Positions 37,021-46,285 are shown, counted from the stretch's first letter. The stretch: DNA of 64,000 nucleotides from Thiogranum longum (GCF_004339085.1 NZ_SMFX01000001.1:2708573-2772572), one strand, 5' to 3'. Numbers and translations: made by a program. The notes: generated by a model not told the origin, from the sequence alone.

Positions 37021-37105
37021 CCGTCATTGCGAGCGCAGCGTGGCAATCTTTTCAGATCCGGCACCATGAAGTGGCGAGATTGCCACGCTGCGCTCGCAAT
37101 GACGG
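37021..37105. repeat. R1 intergenic element
   Basis: A 29-bp perfect inverted repeat (37021-37049 with 37077-37105) around a 27-base loop, in the gap between the DUF5063 gene and gspG. The stem differs from the 27698 copy at a few positions, with both arms changed together. The rest of this gap (36850-37020) shows only a GC-rich stretch next to gspG and no gene. Confidence 0.92.
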
Positions 37106-37124
37106 GGCCAGAACTAAAGATACC

Positions 37125-37622
37125 TCAGGCAAGCCGGTTATTGGCCCTCAGGGTATACAAATGACGCTCCGCATCCACTAGGTGTTGCCCCCAGTGCTGC
37201 CTGAAACCGATTTCCCACAGGTGTGCGACCTCATCCATACCGGCTGCATCAAGCATGTTGAGTCCCCGTTTGAGCTCGAAATAGATATCGGTCAGATCAT
37301 CGGCGAGACTGCCCGAGCGGTGATCGACATCAGACGCCAGTTCACCGGGTTCATCATATTCCAGCCAGTACATATCGAGCTCACCGAGCTTTGCCCGTAG
37401 CTGGCTGAACAGGTCGAAACGGTCATCGAAATCAGCCAGCTGCGGCGGAAAAGAGCTTCCACCCGGGTCATGCAATACAACAACACCGGCGTGCAGCTTC
37501 GGCAGTACCTTTACCATAGGCCTTAGCCAGTCGGTATGATCAGCACTTGATTCAATGATTCGGCAGTAATGGCGTGCCGTATCAATTAATTCCATAAACT
37601 GAACACGTTCGGGGTCTATCAT
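37125..37622 (-). CDS. DUF5063 family protein
   Basis: 165 residues, soluble and mostly helical and acidic. The N-terminus FMELIDTARHYCRIIE and the C-terminal LWEIGFRQHWGQHLVDAERHL match the DUF5063 pattern. No catalytic motif is seen and the function is unknown. An AGGGG site precedes the ATG at 37622. It lies between rubredoxin and the gsp cluster on the same strand. Confidence 0.8.
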   Translation of the reverse strand: MIDPERVQFMELIDTARHYCRIIESSADHTDWLRPMVKVLPKLHAGVVVLHDPGGSSFPPQLADFDDRFDLFSQLRAKLGELDMYWLEYDEPGELASDVDHRSGSLADDLTDIYFELKRGLNMLDAAGMDEVAHLWEIGFRQHWGQHLVDAERHLYTLRANNRLA

Positions 37623-37703
37623 TGCCCCTACCTCTCAACACTTGACAACAGCGACAAACGCGCGCCTTAAAACAAGTGTAGACGGGATTGGCGAATTTTC
37701 CCG

Positions 37704-37877
37704 TCAAACCTCGACCATTTCAAAATCTTCCTTGCCGGCACCGCAATCCGGGCAAACCCAGTTCAGTGGAATATCCTCCCAGCGCGTGCCCGGCGCGATG
37801 CCTTCTTCGGGCAAACCCTTTTCTTCATCGTAGATAAATCCGCAAATAACACACATCCAGCGCTTGTATTCACTCAT
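37704..37877 (-). CDS. rubA: Rubredoxin
   Basis: A 57-residue protein with the two iron-binding knuckles CVICGFIYD and [12 protein letters not shown], four Cys in all, separated by the typical 29-residue spacer ending [13 protein letters not shown]. It carries one electron at a mononuclear FeS4 site, serving alkane hydroxylases, oxygen or peroxide detoxification or other reductases. It is divergent from the thiD leader. The start MSEYKRWMC follows a CAGGAGTCAGTCT ribosome site. Confidence 0.95.
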   Translation of the reverse strand: MSEYKRWMCVICGFIYDEEKGLPEEGIAPGTRWEDIPLNWVCPDCGAGKEDFEMVEV

Positions 37878-37984
37878 AGACTGACTCCTGCCTGAAATTC
37901 AGGCCCGCATAATACCCTTGCAAGCCGCGCCACAACAGCCAACCGCAGTGCTACAATAACCTGTCCGAAGCAAGGTAAAATCCA

Positions 37985-38050
37985 ATGCAACAACGCGTTA
38001 GCCGTCTGGAACAAATTTCACAACCTGCACGACCGGTGCTACCGTCATGA
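37985..38050 (+). CDS. Possible 21-codon leader peptide coupled to thiD
   Basis: An ATG at 37985 with AAGG nine bases upstream opens a 21-residue frame (MQQRVSRLEQISQPARPVLP, then Ser). Its stop overlaps the thiD start as TCATGA. The thiD ATG has no purine-rich ribosome site of its own, so translation through this short frame could deliver ribosomes to thiD. The peptide is basic and has no homologue I recognise. Chance occurrence cannot be excluded. Confidence 0.45.
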   Translation: MQQRVSRLEQISQPARPVLPS

Positions 38051-38853
38051 CAGCACAGAACAGTCCTGTACCGGTTGTCATGGTATTTTCCGGCAACGAC
38101 CCGAGTGGTGGCGCCGGCGTACAGGCCGACATCGAGGCACTGATCAGCCACGGCTGTCACACCACGCCGGTTATTACCACCCTCACCATCCAGGACACCC
38201 AGGATGTAATCGGTTACACACCACTGGATGGAGCACTGATCGCAGAACAGGCGCGTGCCGTGCTCGAGGATATTCCTGTCAGCGTCTTCAAGCTGGGCTT
38301 GTTGACCAGCACCGAGGCCGTTGAAGCCATACACGCCATTCTCGACGATTACCCGGAAATCCCCGTTGTTACCGACCCGGTACTGGCGACCGGTGGCGGC
38401 ACCCTGCTGGCTGACGAGGATGTCATCGATGCCGTCAACGAGTTACTGCTGCCCCAGACCACCGTACTCACACCCAATAGTAACGAAGCGCGCCTGCTGG
38501 CCCCGGAGGCCGACTCACTCGGAGCCTGCGCCATGGCGTTACTCGACAAGGGCGCCGAGTTTGTTCTGCTTACCGGTACCCACGAAAACACCCCGAGCGT
38601 CGTCAATTCGCTGTACAGCAATCGCCGCCTGATCGAGACTTTTACCTGGGACCGGCTGGAAGGCGAGTTCCACGGTTCCGGCTGCACACTGGCTTCAAGC
38701 ATTGCAGGATTGCTGGCGCAAGGCATGGAGCCTTTCTCGGCGATTCACGAAGCCCAGGAATATACCTGGCAATCACTGGCCGAAGGTTACCGCATCGGCA
38801 TGGGTCAGAAGTTACCCAACCGGCTGTTCTGGGCACGTGAGGAACAGGAGTGA
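38047..38853 (+). CDS. thiD: Hydroxymethylpyrimidine/phosphomethylpyrimidine kinase
   Basis: 268 residues, ribokinase fold. It phosphorylates HMP and HMP-phosphate, the product of ThiC, for thiamine synthesis. Motifs: FSGNDPSGGAGVQADIEAL, VFKLGLL, VTDPVLATGGGTLL, LTPNSNEARLL and the anion-hole/catalytic GSGCTLASSIAGLL. No TPP riboswitch is visible upstream, in contrast to thiC. It heads thiD-thiE-hemL. Confidence 0.93.
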   Translation: MTAQNSPVPVVMVFSGNDPSGGAGVQADIEALISHGCHTTPVITTLTIQDTQDVIGYTPLDGALIAEQARAVLEDIPVSVFKLGLLTSTEAVEAIHAILDDYPEIPVVTDPVLATGGGTLLADEDVIDAVNELLLPQTTVLTPNSNEARLLAPEADSLGACAMALLDKGAEFVLLTGTHENTPSVVNSLYSNRRLIETFTWDRLEGEFHGSGCTLASSIAGLLAQGMEPFSAIHEAQEYTWQSLAEGYRIGMGQKLPNRLFWAREEQE

Positions 38854-38876
38854 ATCGACGACTGCACATAACAAAA

Positions 38877-38961
38877 CCCGTCATTGCGGGCGCAGCGCGG
38901 CAACCTCTTTGGGCTGGCGCCAGGGCCCGGGAGATTGCCGCGCTGCGCCCGCAATGACGGG
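38877..38961. repeat. R1 element inside the thiD-thiE gap
   Basis: Arms 38877-38907 and 38931-38961 are 31-base inverted repeats with one G/A mismatch and a 23-base loop. The right end supplies the first bases of the GGGAG ribosome site of thiE (38959-38963). A hairpin here could both stabilise the thiD mRNA and limit thiE translation. Confidence 0.9.
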
Positions 38962-38967
38962 AGCATT

Positions 38968-39633
38968 ATGCTGCGCGGGCTTTATGTCATTACCGATGCC
39001 GGGCTGCAAACGCCTGCCCGGCTGGTGCCAGGCGTTCGGCAAGCCATCGAGGGTGGCGCTGTGCTGGTACAATACCGGGACAAATCGAATGACCCGGCAC
39101 GGCGGGAACAACAGGCGAGTGAACTCGTTGAACTGTGCAACGCACAAAATGCAAAACTGATCATTAATGATGATGTAGCGCTGGCCGCGAAGGTCGGCGC
39201 ACACGGCGTGCACCTCGGGCGCGATGACCTGACCATCGGCAGGGCGCGCGAACAACTGGGCAAAAAAGCCCTTATCGGCATTTCCTGCTACAACCAGTGG
39301 CCACTGGCGCAGCAGGCCGCTGAAGCCGGCGCCGACTACGTCGCTTTCGGGCGCTTTTTTGTCTCGCAGACAAAACCGGACGCCGTACAGGCAACGCCGG
39401 CCTTGTTGACACAGGCACGCCGCGAACTCGACATACCAGTGGCTGCCATCGGCGGCATCACCGCGGACAACGGCGCCGCCCTGATCGAGGCCGGCGCTGA
39501 TCTGCTGGCCGTGGTGCGGGATGTATTCGCCGCCACCGATGTACGTGCGGCTGCACAACGCTACCAGGCATTATTCGCATCACACGAACACAGCCCGTGT
39601 GATGCAGGACAACACGGGGAAAACAGGGCATGA
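38968..39633 (+). CDS. thiE: Thiamine-phosphate synthase
   Basis: 221 residues, TIM barrel. It joins HMP-PP and thiazole phosphate to thiamine phosphate. It starts [16 protein letters not shown]; motifs [52 protein letters not shown] and [20 protein letters not shown]. The open frame upstream is R1 repeat sequence and should not be included. It overlaps hemL by 4 bases. Confidence 0.94.
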   Translation: MLRGLYVITDAGLQTPARLVPGVRQAIEGGAVLVQYRDKSNDPARREQQASELVELCNAQNAKLIINDDVALAAKVGAHGVHLGRDDLTIGRAREQLGKKALIGISCYNQWPLAQQAAEAGADYVAFGRFFVSQTKPDAVQATPALLTQARRELDIPVAAIGGITADNGAALIEAGADLLAVVRDVFAATDVRAAAQRYQALFASHEHSPCDAGQHGENRA

Positions 39634-40913
39634 GCAAGTCGGAACAACTTTTCAAACAGGCACAAAAAGTCATACCCGGGGGTGTCAACTCACCGGTACG
39701 CGCATTCAAAGGGGTCGGTGGTGACCCGCTATTTTTCACGCGCGGCGAAGGGGCATGGTTGTATGACGCAGACGACCGGCGCTATGTCGATTATGTCGGC
39801 TCCTGGGGACCGATGATTGCCGGCCATTGTCATCCAGACGTGGTTCGCGCCGTGCAGGAAACTGCTGCCAACGGGCTCGGTTTCGGCGCACCCACCGAAA
39901 TCGAAACCCGCATGGCGGAACTGTTGTGCAACATGGTGCCGTCTCTGGAACTGGTGCGTATGGTCAGCTCCGGAACCGAAGCCACCATGAGCGCCATCCG
40001 TCTCGCACGCGGCTTTACCAATCGCGACAAGATCGTCAAGTTCGAGGGCTGTTACCACGGTCACTCGGACTCCCTTCTGGTCAAGGCCGGCTCCGGGGCG
40101 CTGACACTCGGTGTACCTACCTCACCCGGTGTACCAGCCGACCTGGCACAGCACACGATGACACTGTCGTACAACGACGCAGAGCAGGTCAGCAAGGCCT
40201 TTTCGGAAATCGGTGACCAGGTGGCCGCCATAATCGTGGAACCCGTCGCCGGCAACATGAACTGCATCCCGCCGGCGGAAGGCTTTCTGCAGACCCTGCG
40301 TGAAGTCTGCGACCGGCATGGCAGTGTACTGATCTTTGACGAGGTCATGACCGGTTTCCGTGTGGCTCCCGGAGGTGCTCAACAACGCTACGGCGTCACC
40401 CCGGACCTCACCACACTGGGCAAGGTCGTCGGCGGTGGCCTGCCCGTCGGCGCCTTTGGCGGACGCCGCGACATTATGGAATATATCGCCCCTACCGGCC
40501 CTGTGTACCAGGCCGGCACCCTGTCGGGTAACCCGGTAGCCATGGCGGCCGGACTGGCCACCCTGGCGCTGGTACAACAGCCCGGTTTTCACGAGGGACT
40601 CGACCAGCGCGCAAAACAGCTTGTCGGAGGATTAAAAACCCGTGCTTCCAGCGCCGGCATAGCACTGACCAGCAACCAGGTCGGCGGCATGTTCGGGTTG
40701 TTCTTCACCGAGGCTGATCAGGTGTGTGACTTTGCCGGCGTGAATGACTGCAACCTGGAGCGCTTCAAGGCGTTTTACCACGCCATGCTGGAACATGGTG
40801 TATACCTTGCGCCATCAGCTTTCGAGGCAGGCTTTGTCTCCTCGGCACACGATGATGAAGCCATTCAAACCACACTGGATGCGGCAGAACAGGCCTTTGC
40901 CAGCCTGTCCTGA
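39630..40913 (+). CDS. hemL: Glutamate-1-semialdehyde 2,1-aminomutase
   Basis: 427 residues, the family length. PLP enzyme that makes 5-aminolevulinate in the C5 haem pathway. Motifs: [68 protein letters not shown] and the PLP-lysine block [17 protein letters not shown]. Coupled to thiE by an ATGA overlap, as often seen in gammaproteobacteria. Confidence 0.96.
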   Translation: MSKSEQLFKQAQKVIPGGVNSPVRAFKGVGGDPLFFTRGEGAWLYDADDRRYVDYVGSWGPMIAGHCHPDVVRAVQETAANGLGFGAPTEIETRMAELLCNMVPSLELVRMVSSGTEATMSAIRLARGFTNRDKIVKFEGCYHGHSDSLLVKAGSGALTLGVPTSPGVPADLAQHTMTLSYNDAEQVSKAFSEIGDQVAAIIVEPVAGNMNCIPPAEGFLQTLREVCDRHGSVLIFDEVMTGFRVAPGGAQQRYGVTPDLTTLGKVVGGGLPVGAFGGRRDIMEYIAPTGPVYQAGTLSGNPVAMAAGLATLALVQQPGFHEGLDQRAKQLVGGLKTRASSAGIALTSNQVGGMFGLFFTEADQVCDFAGVNDCNLERFKAFYHAMLEHGVYLAPSAFEAGFVSSAHDDEAIQTTLDAAEQAFASLS

Positions 40914-40989
40914 AGCACAACCACTGACGACATAACAACAAACTATCAGGCACAAGTCATTTAAACCGAAGGTCATGTAAACCGAAAAC

Positions 40990-43026
40990 ATGGAAAGCCT
41001 GTTTACCCAATTGCTTGAATGGATGCAGGCCCACCCCAACTGGGCGGGCTTTATCGTGCTGCTGGTTTCAGCACTGGAATCCCTGCTGGTGGTCGGCCTG
41101 TTTGTCCCCGGCACGGTGGTCATGTTCGGCATTGGAGCAATCATCGTGGCGGGCGGCATGCCGCTTTACCCGACCCTGGCCTGGGCTGCTGTCGGTGCAG
41201 TGCTCGGAGACGGTGCCAGCTATCTCATCGGCCGACACTATCATCAGCAATTACGGGTGATCTGGCCGTTCAGGAAATATCCGACCATGATCAGCCGTGG
41301 CGTGGATTTCTTCCACCGCCATGGCGGCAAGAGCGTTGTGCTGGCACGCTTCGTCGGTCCGGTGCGCCCCCTGCTGCCCGCCGTTGCCGGTATGCTCGAC
41401 ATGCCGCCGTCGCGCTTCTTTGCAGTAAACATCCTGTCAGCCATCCTGTGGGCCCCGGCCTATATTCTGCCCGGCATGCTGTTTGGTGCTTCACTGGGCG
41501 TGGCGGCGGAGATTGCCGGCCGGCTGGCACTGTTACTCATCATCCTGCTCGCATTACTGTGGTTCTCGTGGTGGCTGGTGAGGCGCATTGCACGCAGTTT
41601 TCAGCCGCATGCCGAAAGTGTACAGACGCGCATCCTGACCTGGTCTCGCCAGCACCCCATGATCGAACCCCTGACAGCTGCGCTGCTCGACCCGGAACAC
41701 CCGGAAGCACGCGGCATGTCAGTGCTCACCGGCCTGTTACTTGTCGCCAGCTGGGCGTTGTTCGTAATACCGCGCCACATTACCAGTGGCAGCCTGCTGT
41801 CCAACGTTGACCTGTACCTGTTCAATGCATTGCAGTCTCTACGCAGTCCCCTGGGGGACCGCCTGATGGTGATGGTCACTGAACTGGGAGACGCCGAGGT
41901 ACTGTACGGGTTTACCCTGCTGTTGAGTCTGTGGCTGGTATGGCGTCGCGACTGGCGCATGGCATTGCACTGGGCCATTACTGTGGCAGCCGTCAGCCTG
42001 CTCACCTGGGCACTGAAACTGCACACGGCAGTTGAACGTCCACCCCTGCTCGACACTTCACTTCTGAGCTACGCTTTCCCGAGCGGGCACGCCGGTCTGT
42101 CAGTCGCCGTATTCGGTTTTCTGGCGGTTGCCATAGCCCGTGAACTGCGCAGCAACTGGCACTGGGTCCCTTACTCGATCACTGTTTTTCTTGTCGTTTC
42201 CATCGGCTTCTCGCGCCTCTACCTGGGCGCGCACTGGTTGTCCGATGTACTGGCGGGCTGGAGCCTGGGGCTGGTGTGGGTTGCAACCATGGGTATCGCC
42301 TACCGCCACCACCCGGCACCCGCGATATCGACACGCACCATTGCCCCTGTTGCATTACTGGTCCTGTTTGCCGTCGCCAGTTTTCACAGCGCCCGGTCAC
42401 TGCAAAAAGATCTGGCCTTCTACCAGCCGTCACAACCTGAAGCCATTGCATTATCGCGCAGTGACTGGCTGGCCGACGGCTGGCAGGCACTGCCTGCGTT
42501 CCGCGATGACCTGGAAGGCCGCCACCATCATCCGCTGACCGTGCAATGGATGGGTAGCCTGGAACAACTGCGTACTGCACTGGAAACACAGGGCTGGCAG
42601 ACACCACGTAATACCGGTGTTGTTCGCCTGGTAGATCTCTTTAATACCGAGGTCGTTATTGATGACATGCCGATTTTGCCGCAGCTGCACCGTGGACAGC
42701 CACAGCGCCTGTTGCTGACCCGACAGCTGCCCGGTAAAGCCCGCATTCTTACCCTGCGCCTGTGGGAAAGCGGATATTACGACCCGCAAGACAACACAAC
42801 GCTGTGGACAGGCAGTGCCTCCCTGTTGCGACTTGAGGACCGTTTCTGGCTGTTACGTTTTCTGCGCACCGACACGGACTTCAATACACCACTGCAACAA
42901 CTCGATGCAGACCTGGGTGAATTTGAGGTACGCAAGGTGCAGCGACATATCGACAAGGCCGACATCGCCGATATAGATTGGGACGGAACGGTGCTGCTGG
43001 TCAGCCCGGGGCAACTCAGCGAGTAA
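40990..43026 (+). CDS. DedA / PAP2 phosphatase / LssY-type fusion membrane protein
   Basis: 678 residues. N-terminal DedA-like (SNARE-associated) domain: LLVVGLFVPGTVVMFGIGAI, GAVLGDGASYLIGRHY, RFVGPVRPLLPAVAGML. The middle (about 235-460) is a PAP2 lipid phosphatase with all three catalytic motifs: KLHTAVERP, FPSGHAGLS and SRLYLGAHWLSDV. The last 200 residues form an LssY-C-like domain (DGWQALPAFRDDLEGRHHHP, LWTGSASLLRLEDRFWLLRF). DedA proteins are implicated in undecaprenyl-phosphate recycling, PAP2 enzymes in its dephosphorylation, so a lipid-carrier role is likely. Its 3' end overlaps that of the convergent LON-domain gene by 11 bases. Confidence 0.92.
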   Translation: MESLFTQLLEWMQAHPNWAGFIVLLVSALESLLVVGLFVPGTVVMFGIGAIIVAGGMPLYPTLAWAAVGAVLGDGASYLIGRHYHQQLRVIWPFRKYPTMISRGVDFFHRHGGKSVVLARFVGPVRPLLPAVAGMLDMPPSRFFAVNILSAILWAPAYILPGMLFGASLGVAAEIAGRLALLLIILLALLWFSWWLVRRIARSFQPHAESVQTRILTWSRQHPMIEPLTAALLDPEHPEARGMSVLTGLLLVASWALFVIPRHITSGSLLSNVDLYLFNALQSLRSPLGDRLMVMVTELGDAEVLYGFTLLLSLWLVWRRDWRMALHWAITVAAVSLLTWALKLHTAVERPPLLDTSLLSYAFPSGHAGLSVAVFGFLAVAIARELRSNWHWVPYSITVFLVVSIGFSRLYLGAHWLSDVLAGWSLGLVWVATMGIAYRHHPAPAISTRTIAPVALLVLFAVASFHSARSLQKDLAFYQPSQPEAIALSRSDWLADGWQALPAFRDDLEGRHHHPLTVQWMGSLEQLRTALETQGWQTPRNTGVVRLVDLFNTEVVIDDMPILPQLHRGQPQRLLLTRQLPGKARILTLRLWESGYYDPQDNTTLWTGSASLLRLEDRFWLLRFLRTDTDFNTPLQQLDADLGEFEVRKVQRHIDKADIADIDWDGTVLLVSPGQLSE

Positions 43027-43606
43027 TATCTTCCGCCAGCAAGTCATGGTAGAGAATTTCCAGTCGCTCCAGCGCGGAGTCTGTTTCCAGTAACCGCTGC
43101 TTGTCACTGAGGGCAAAGGGCAATAACTCCGCCAGACGACCGGCGACCCAGCCCGCGCTGTCAAATTCCGGCGTCATTTCCGAAACCGGGGATTCAGCCT
43201 GATGTAACAGGCGACCGAGCAGGTCCGCCAGGGGTTTTCGTTCATCGGGTAGTGGTGCATCCTGCTCTTCCAGCCAGCTGACGCGGGCGCGTTGCAACTG
43301 GTTACGCTCGACCCGGGATTCCTCAATACGAAAGCGCCGCTCTCCCTGTACGATTACCCGCAACAGGTCATCCTCACCGCGATCAAAATCAGTGACCACG
43401 GCCAGCGTCCCGACCGTGTGGCAACGCGCCGCCTTGCCGACCTCGGCGCCGGAGCGGATAGCGCATATTCCGAAGCCGCTCTGTGTGCGCATACAGTCAC
43501 TGATCATGTCCAGGTAACGTGCTTCGAAAATACGCAGTGGCAGCAGACCGCCGGGGAACAACACAGTATTGAGCGGAAACAGCGATATTTCGCCCGTATT
43601 TTTCAC
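43016..43606 (-). CDS. LON substrate-binding-domain protein
   Basis: 196 residues without the Lon ATPase or protease parts: ISLFPLNTVLFPGGLLPLRI, FEARYLDMISDCMRTQSGFG and VVTDFDRGEDDLLRVIVQGE match the Lon N-terminal (PUA-like) domain family. Stand-alone versions have unknown function. Start is a GTG overlapping the ubiX stop (GTGA), so it is the last gene of the operon of the Yip1-like protein, mpl, ubiX and this gene. Confidence 0.9.
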   Translation of the reverse strand: MKNTGEISLFPLNTVLFPGGLLPLRIFEARYLDMISDCMRTQSGFGICAIRSGAEVGKAARCHTVGTLAVVTDFDRGEDDLLRVIVQGERRFRIEESRVERNQLQRARVSWLEEQDAPLPDERKPLADLLGRLLHQAESPVSEMTPEFDSAGWVAGRLAELLPFALSDKQRLLETDSALERLEILYHDLLAEDITR

Positions 43607-44232
43607 CCTGCATCACCCGGGCTTTCCTCCCCCCAGCGCGGCGACAGGTCGTTATCGATACCGATCTGGTCGAGGACACGCGACACCACAAAGTTCACCA
43701 GGTCATCGATGCACGTCACGCCCTGGTAGAAACCGGGACTGGGCGGCATGATCACTACGCCGAGCCTTGCCAGCTTGAGCATGTTCTCCAGGTGTATGGC
43801 AGAGAACGGCATTTCGCGTGGCACCAGCACCAGTTTGCGGCCCTCCTTGATCGCTACGTCAGCGGCGCGTTCGATCAGGTTGCCGCTGGTGCCAGCGGCA
43901 ATCGAGGCCAGTGTGCCGGTAGTGCACGGACACACCACCATGGCTTTCGGGGCACTGGAACCACTGGCCAGTGGCGCCGTCCATTCTTCACGCCCGAAGA
44001 CACGCAACAATGCCTCGTCAACGGCGTAATGTTCCGCCAGGTAACGGCGGATCCCCGCACAACGACCGGGAAGCTTCAACGCCGTTTCCATACCGATCAC
44101 AATCTGTCCCGGTGCAGACAACATCAGGTCGACGCGGTGACCGCCCTTCAGCATGACTTCGAGCAGGCGCAATGCGTAGGGCATACCGGATGCACCGGTC
44201 AGTGCCAGGGCGTAGGGTTTTTCTTCAGACAT
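43603..44232 (-). CDS. ubiX: Flavin prenyltransferase UbiX
   Basis: 209 residues from the ATG at 44232 (MSEEKPYALALTGASGMPYA). It makes prenylated FMN for the UbiD decarboxylase of ubiquinone synthesis. Motifs: ALTGASGMPYALRLLEVML, VVCPCTTGTLASIAAGTSGN, LVLVPREMPFSAIHLENML and MPPSPGFYQGV. The frame opens 18 codons upstream, within mpl sequence. It overlaps mpl by 8 bases. Confidence 0.95.
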   Translation of the reverse strand: MSEEKPYALALTGASGMPYALRLLEVMLKGGHRVDLMLSAPGQIVIGMETALKLPGRCAGIRRYLAEHYAVDEALLRVFGREEWTAPLASGSSAPKAMVVCPCTTGTLASIAAGTSGNLIERAADVAIKEGRKLVLVPREMPFSAIHLENMLKLARLGVVIMPPSPGFYQGVTCIDDLVNFVVSRVLDQIGIDNDLSPRWGEESPGDAG

Positions 44233-45592
44233 AAGCCTCTCCCAGGGCGGCCAGCAGTTTCTCGTGGATGCCACCAAAACCACCATTGCTCATGACCACC
44301 AGGCGGTCTCCGGGCTGCGCAGCGGCAACCACTGATTCCACCAGCCTGTCTACGCTACCGGCCACTTCAACCGGTGCCATAACATGTGTCGACACCTCGT
44401 CAATATTCCAGCCAAGGTCATCCGGTTCAAACAGCCACACAGCATCGGCACCCGACAGAGACTGCGCCAGTGACTCACGGTGTATGCCCATACGCATGGT
44501 ATTGGATCGCGGCTCGAACACGGCCAGCAAACGCCCGTTACCATGTTGCCGTAAGCCCTGCAGTGTTGTTGCAATGGCCGTGGGGTGATGGGCAAAGTCA
44601 TCATAGACCGTGATGCCGCCCACTTCACCACGCACTTCCAGCCGCCGCTTCACCCCGGCAAACCCGGCCAGTGCCTCGATAGCCTGTACGACCGGTACAC
44701 CGGCATGTCGGGCAGCCGCAATGGCGGACAATGCATTGTGCACATTGTGTTCACCCAGTTGTGACCAGTTGACCTCACCCTGCGACTTGCCGTCCAGCAG
44801 CACACCGAAATGGCTACCATCCGCCGCCAGCAAGTTTGCCTGCCAGCGGGCCGGGAAATCACCCACCGAGACGGTTTCTTCCGGAGTCCAGCTTCCCATT
44901 TCCAGTACTTCGGCAAGATTGGCGTCGTTGGCGTTTACCACCAGTAAGCCGCTAGCAGGCACGATACGGACCAGGTGGTGGAACTGGCGCTGGATTGCTG
45001 CAAGGTCCGGAAAGATATCCGCATGATCAAATTCGAGGTTGTTCAGTATCACCGTGCGCGGCCGGTAGTGTACGAACTTGGAACGCTTGTCGAAGAATGC
45101 CGTATCGTATTCGTCGGCCTCGACCACAAAGAAAGGGGATTCGCCCAGCCTGGCCGAGACCCCGAAATTACCCGGCACACCGCCAATCAGGAAACCCGGC
45201 TGTAATCCGGCATATTCCAGTATCCAGGCCAGCATACTCGCCGTACTGGTTTTGCCGTGGGTACCGGCCACGGCCAGCACCCAGCGATCCTGCAGCAGGT
45301 GGTCTTCCAGCCACTGCGGACCCGAGGTATACCGCAGGCCACGATCCAGCATGGCTTCCACCGCCGGGTTACCGCGGCTCATGGCGTTACCCACCACCAC
45401 CTGGTCCGGTGGCGGGTCAAGGTGTTCGGGCGAATAGCCCTCCTTCAGCACAATGCCCTGCTCGCGCAGCTGGTCACTCATGGGCGGATAGACATTGGCA
45501 TCCGAGCCTTCCACCTCGAAACCGGCCTGCCTGGCGAGAATCGCCAGCCCACCCATGAATGTACCGCAAATACCCAGTATATGTAGTTTCAT
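44225..45592 (-). CDS. mpl: UDP-N-acetylmuramate:tripeptide ligase Mpl
   Basis: 455 residues from the ATG at 45592 (MKLHILGICGTFMGGLAILA). Recycles cell-wall tripeptide by joining it to UDP-MurNAc. Motifs: GSDANVYPPMSDQL, VVGNAMSRGNPAVEAMLD, ATP loop VAGTHGKTSTASMLAWIL, VVEADEYDTAFFDKRSKF and YDDFAHHPTAI. It starts 16 bases after the small membrane-protein gene and overlaps ubiX. Confidence 0.96.
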   Translation of the reverse strand: MKLHILGICGTFMGGLAILARQAGFEVEGSDANVYPPMSDQLREQGIVLKEGYSPEHLDPPPDQVVVGNAMSRGNPAVEAMLDRGLRYTSGPQWLEDHLLQDRWVLAVAGTHGKTSTASMLAWILEYAGLQPGFLIGGVPGNFGVSARLGESPFFVVEADEYDTAFFDKRSKFVHYRPRTVILNNLEFDHADIFPDLAAIQRQFHHLVRIVPASGLLVVNANDANLAEVLEMGSWTPEETVSVGDFPARWQANLLAADGSHFGVLLDGKSQGEVNWSQLGEHNVHNALSAIAAARHAGVPVVQAIEALAGFAGVKRRLEVRGEVGGITVYDDFAHHPTAIATTLQGLRQHGNGRLLAVFEPRSNTMRMGIHRESLAQSLSGADAVWLFEPDDLGWNIDEVSTHVMAPVEVAGSVDRLVESVVAAAQPGDRLVVMSNGGFGGIHEKLLAALGEAYV

Positions 45593-45608
45593 CGGATTCC
45601 CTGCTCGC

Positions 45609-46142
45609 TCAGCCCTGCGTCTGCGGAAACAGGGTTTCAATCAAACCAATCCCCAGCACGGTATGCAACCCGGCCAGCAACAGCCCGCTACCGTATCGCA
45701 CTGTCAGTGCATGACGGAAAATATGCGCCTGAACACTGACACTCCAGACCAGCAACATAAGCCAGCCAAGTACCAGGTTTGTCATGGGTTCATCGTTACG
45801 GTGTGCACTGGCCGCCAGCTGTACCAGCGGCAGCGCCAGTAACCCGAGTATCATCCCGGTCCCGGCCAGCGAAGTCAGTGTCTGCACAAAACGCTGCGTG
45901 TACCCGGTGACACGCAGCACCACCCAGGCAAACACCACCATCAGCAATGTATCGACCAGCGTCATGCCAAGGGCAATCATCAGGCTGGAGCTTGCGCTGG
46001 CCTGTATCAGATCAATCAGCAAATAACCTGTCAGCGCCTGGATCAGCGCAGCATAAGAAACCGGGTCATCCTGTGGTGTCCGTCTCAGCAGGCACTGCTG
46101 TAACCATGACCAGAGGCTGTCACGTATCTCGCTACTCTTCAT
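45609..46142 (-). CDS. Yip1-like integral membrane protein
   Basis: 177 residues with about five hydrophobic segments (IQALTGYLLIDLIQ, MTLVDTLLMVVFAWVVL, LAGTGMILGLLALPLVQ, LVLGWLMLLVWSVSVQ, LLLAGLHTVLGIGLIETL). The pattern resembles the Yip1/YIPF domain family found in bacterial inner membranes; similarity is by layout rather than clear motifs. First gene of the operon with mpl, ubiX and the LON-domain protein. Confidence 0.7.
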   Translation of the reverse strand: MKSSEIRDSLWSWLQQCLLRRTPQDDPVSYAALIQALTGYLLIDLIQASASSSLMIALGMTLVDTLLMVVFAWVVLRVTGYTQRFVQTLTSLAGTGMILGLLALPLVQLAASAHRNDEPMTNLVLGWLMLLVWSVSVQAHIFRHALTVRYGSGLLLAGLHTVLGIGLIETLFPQTQG

Positions 46143-46241
46143 TTTCTACAACCACAATCTTGACAGGCCCATCCTGCGATGCACTGCGTTCTTGCTATTG
46201 GTGCTCCACCAGGGCAGCACGGGATCCGCTTCACGAGTCAT

Positions 46242-46268
46242 GGATTCCGGCCTTCGCCGGAATGACGG
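46242..46268. repeat. R2-family half element
   Basis: A perfect 8-bp hairpin (ATTCCGGC, 4-base loop, GCCGGAAT) flanked by GG and GAC, the same unit as in the R2 elements at 51639 and 59976. It lies between adk and the Yip1-like gene. Confidence 0.75.
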
Positions 46269-46285
46269 AAGCCGGATAATTGTAC

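Noticed and set aside
27698-38961. CRISPR array formed by the recurring repeats
   Set aside because: The R1 copies are kilobases apart, palindromic and lie between different genes; no regularly spaced direct repeats or cas genes are present.
38884-38967. N-terminal extension of ThiE by 28 codons
   Set aside because: The extension (RAQRGNLF...ARNDG) is translated R1 repeat, not protein sequence; ThiE proteins begin near [10 protein letters not shown].
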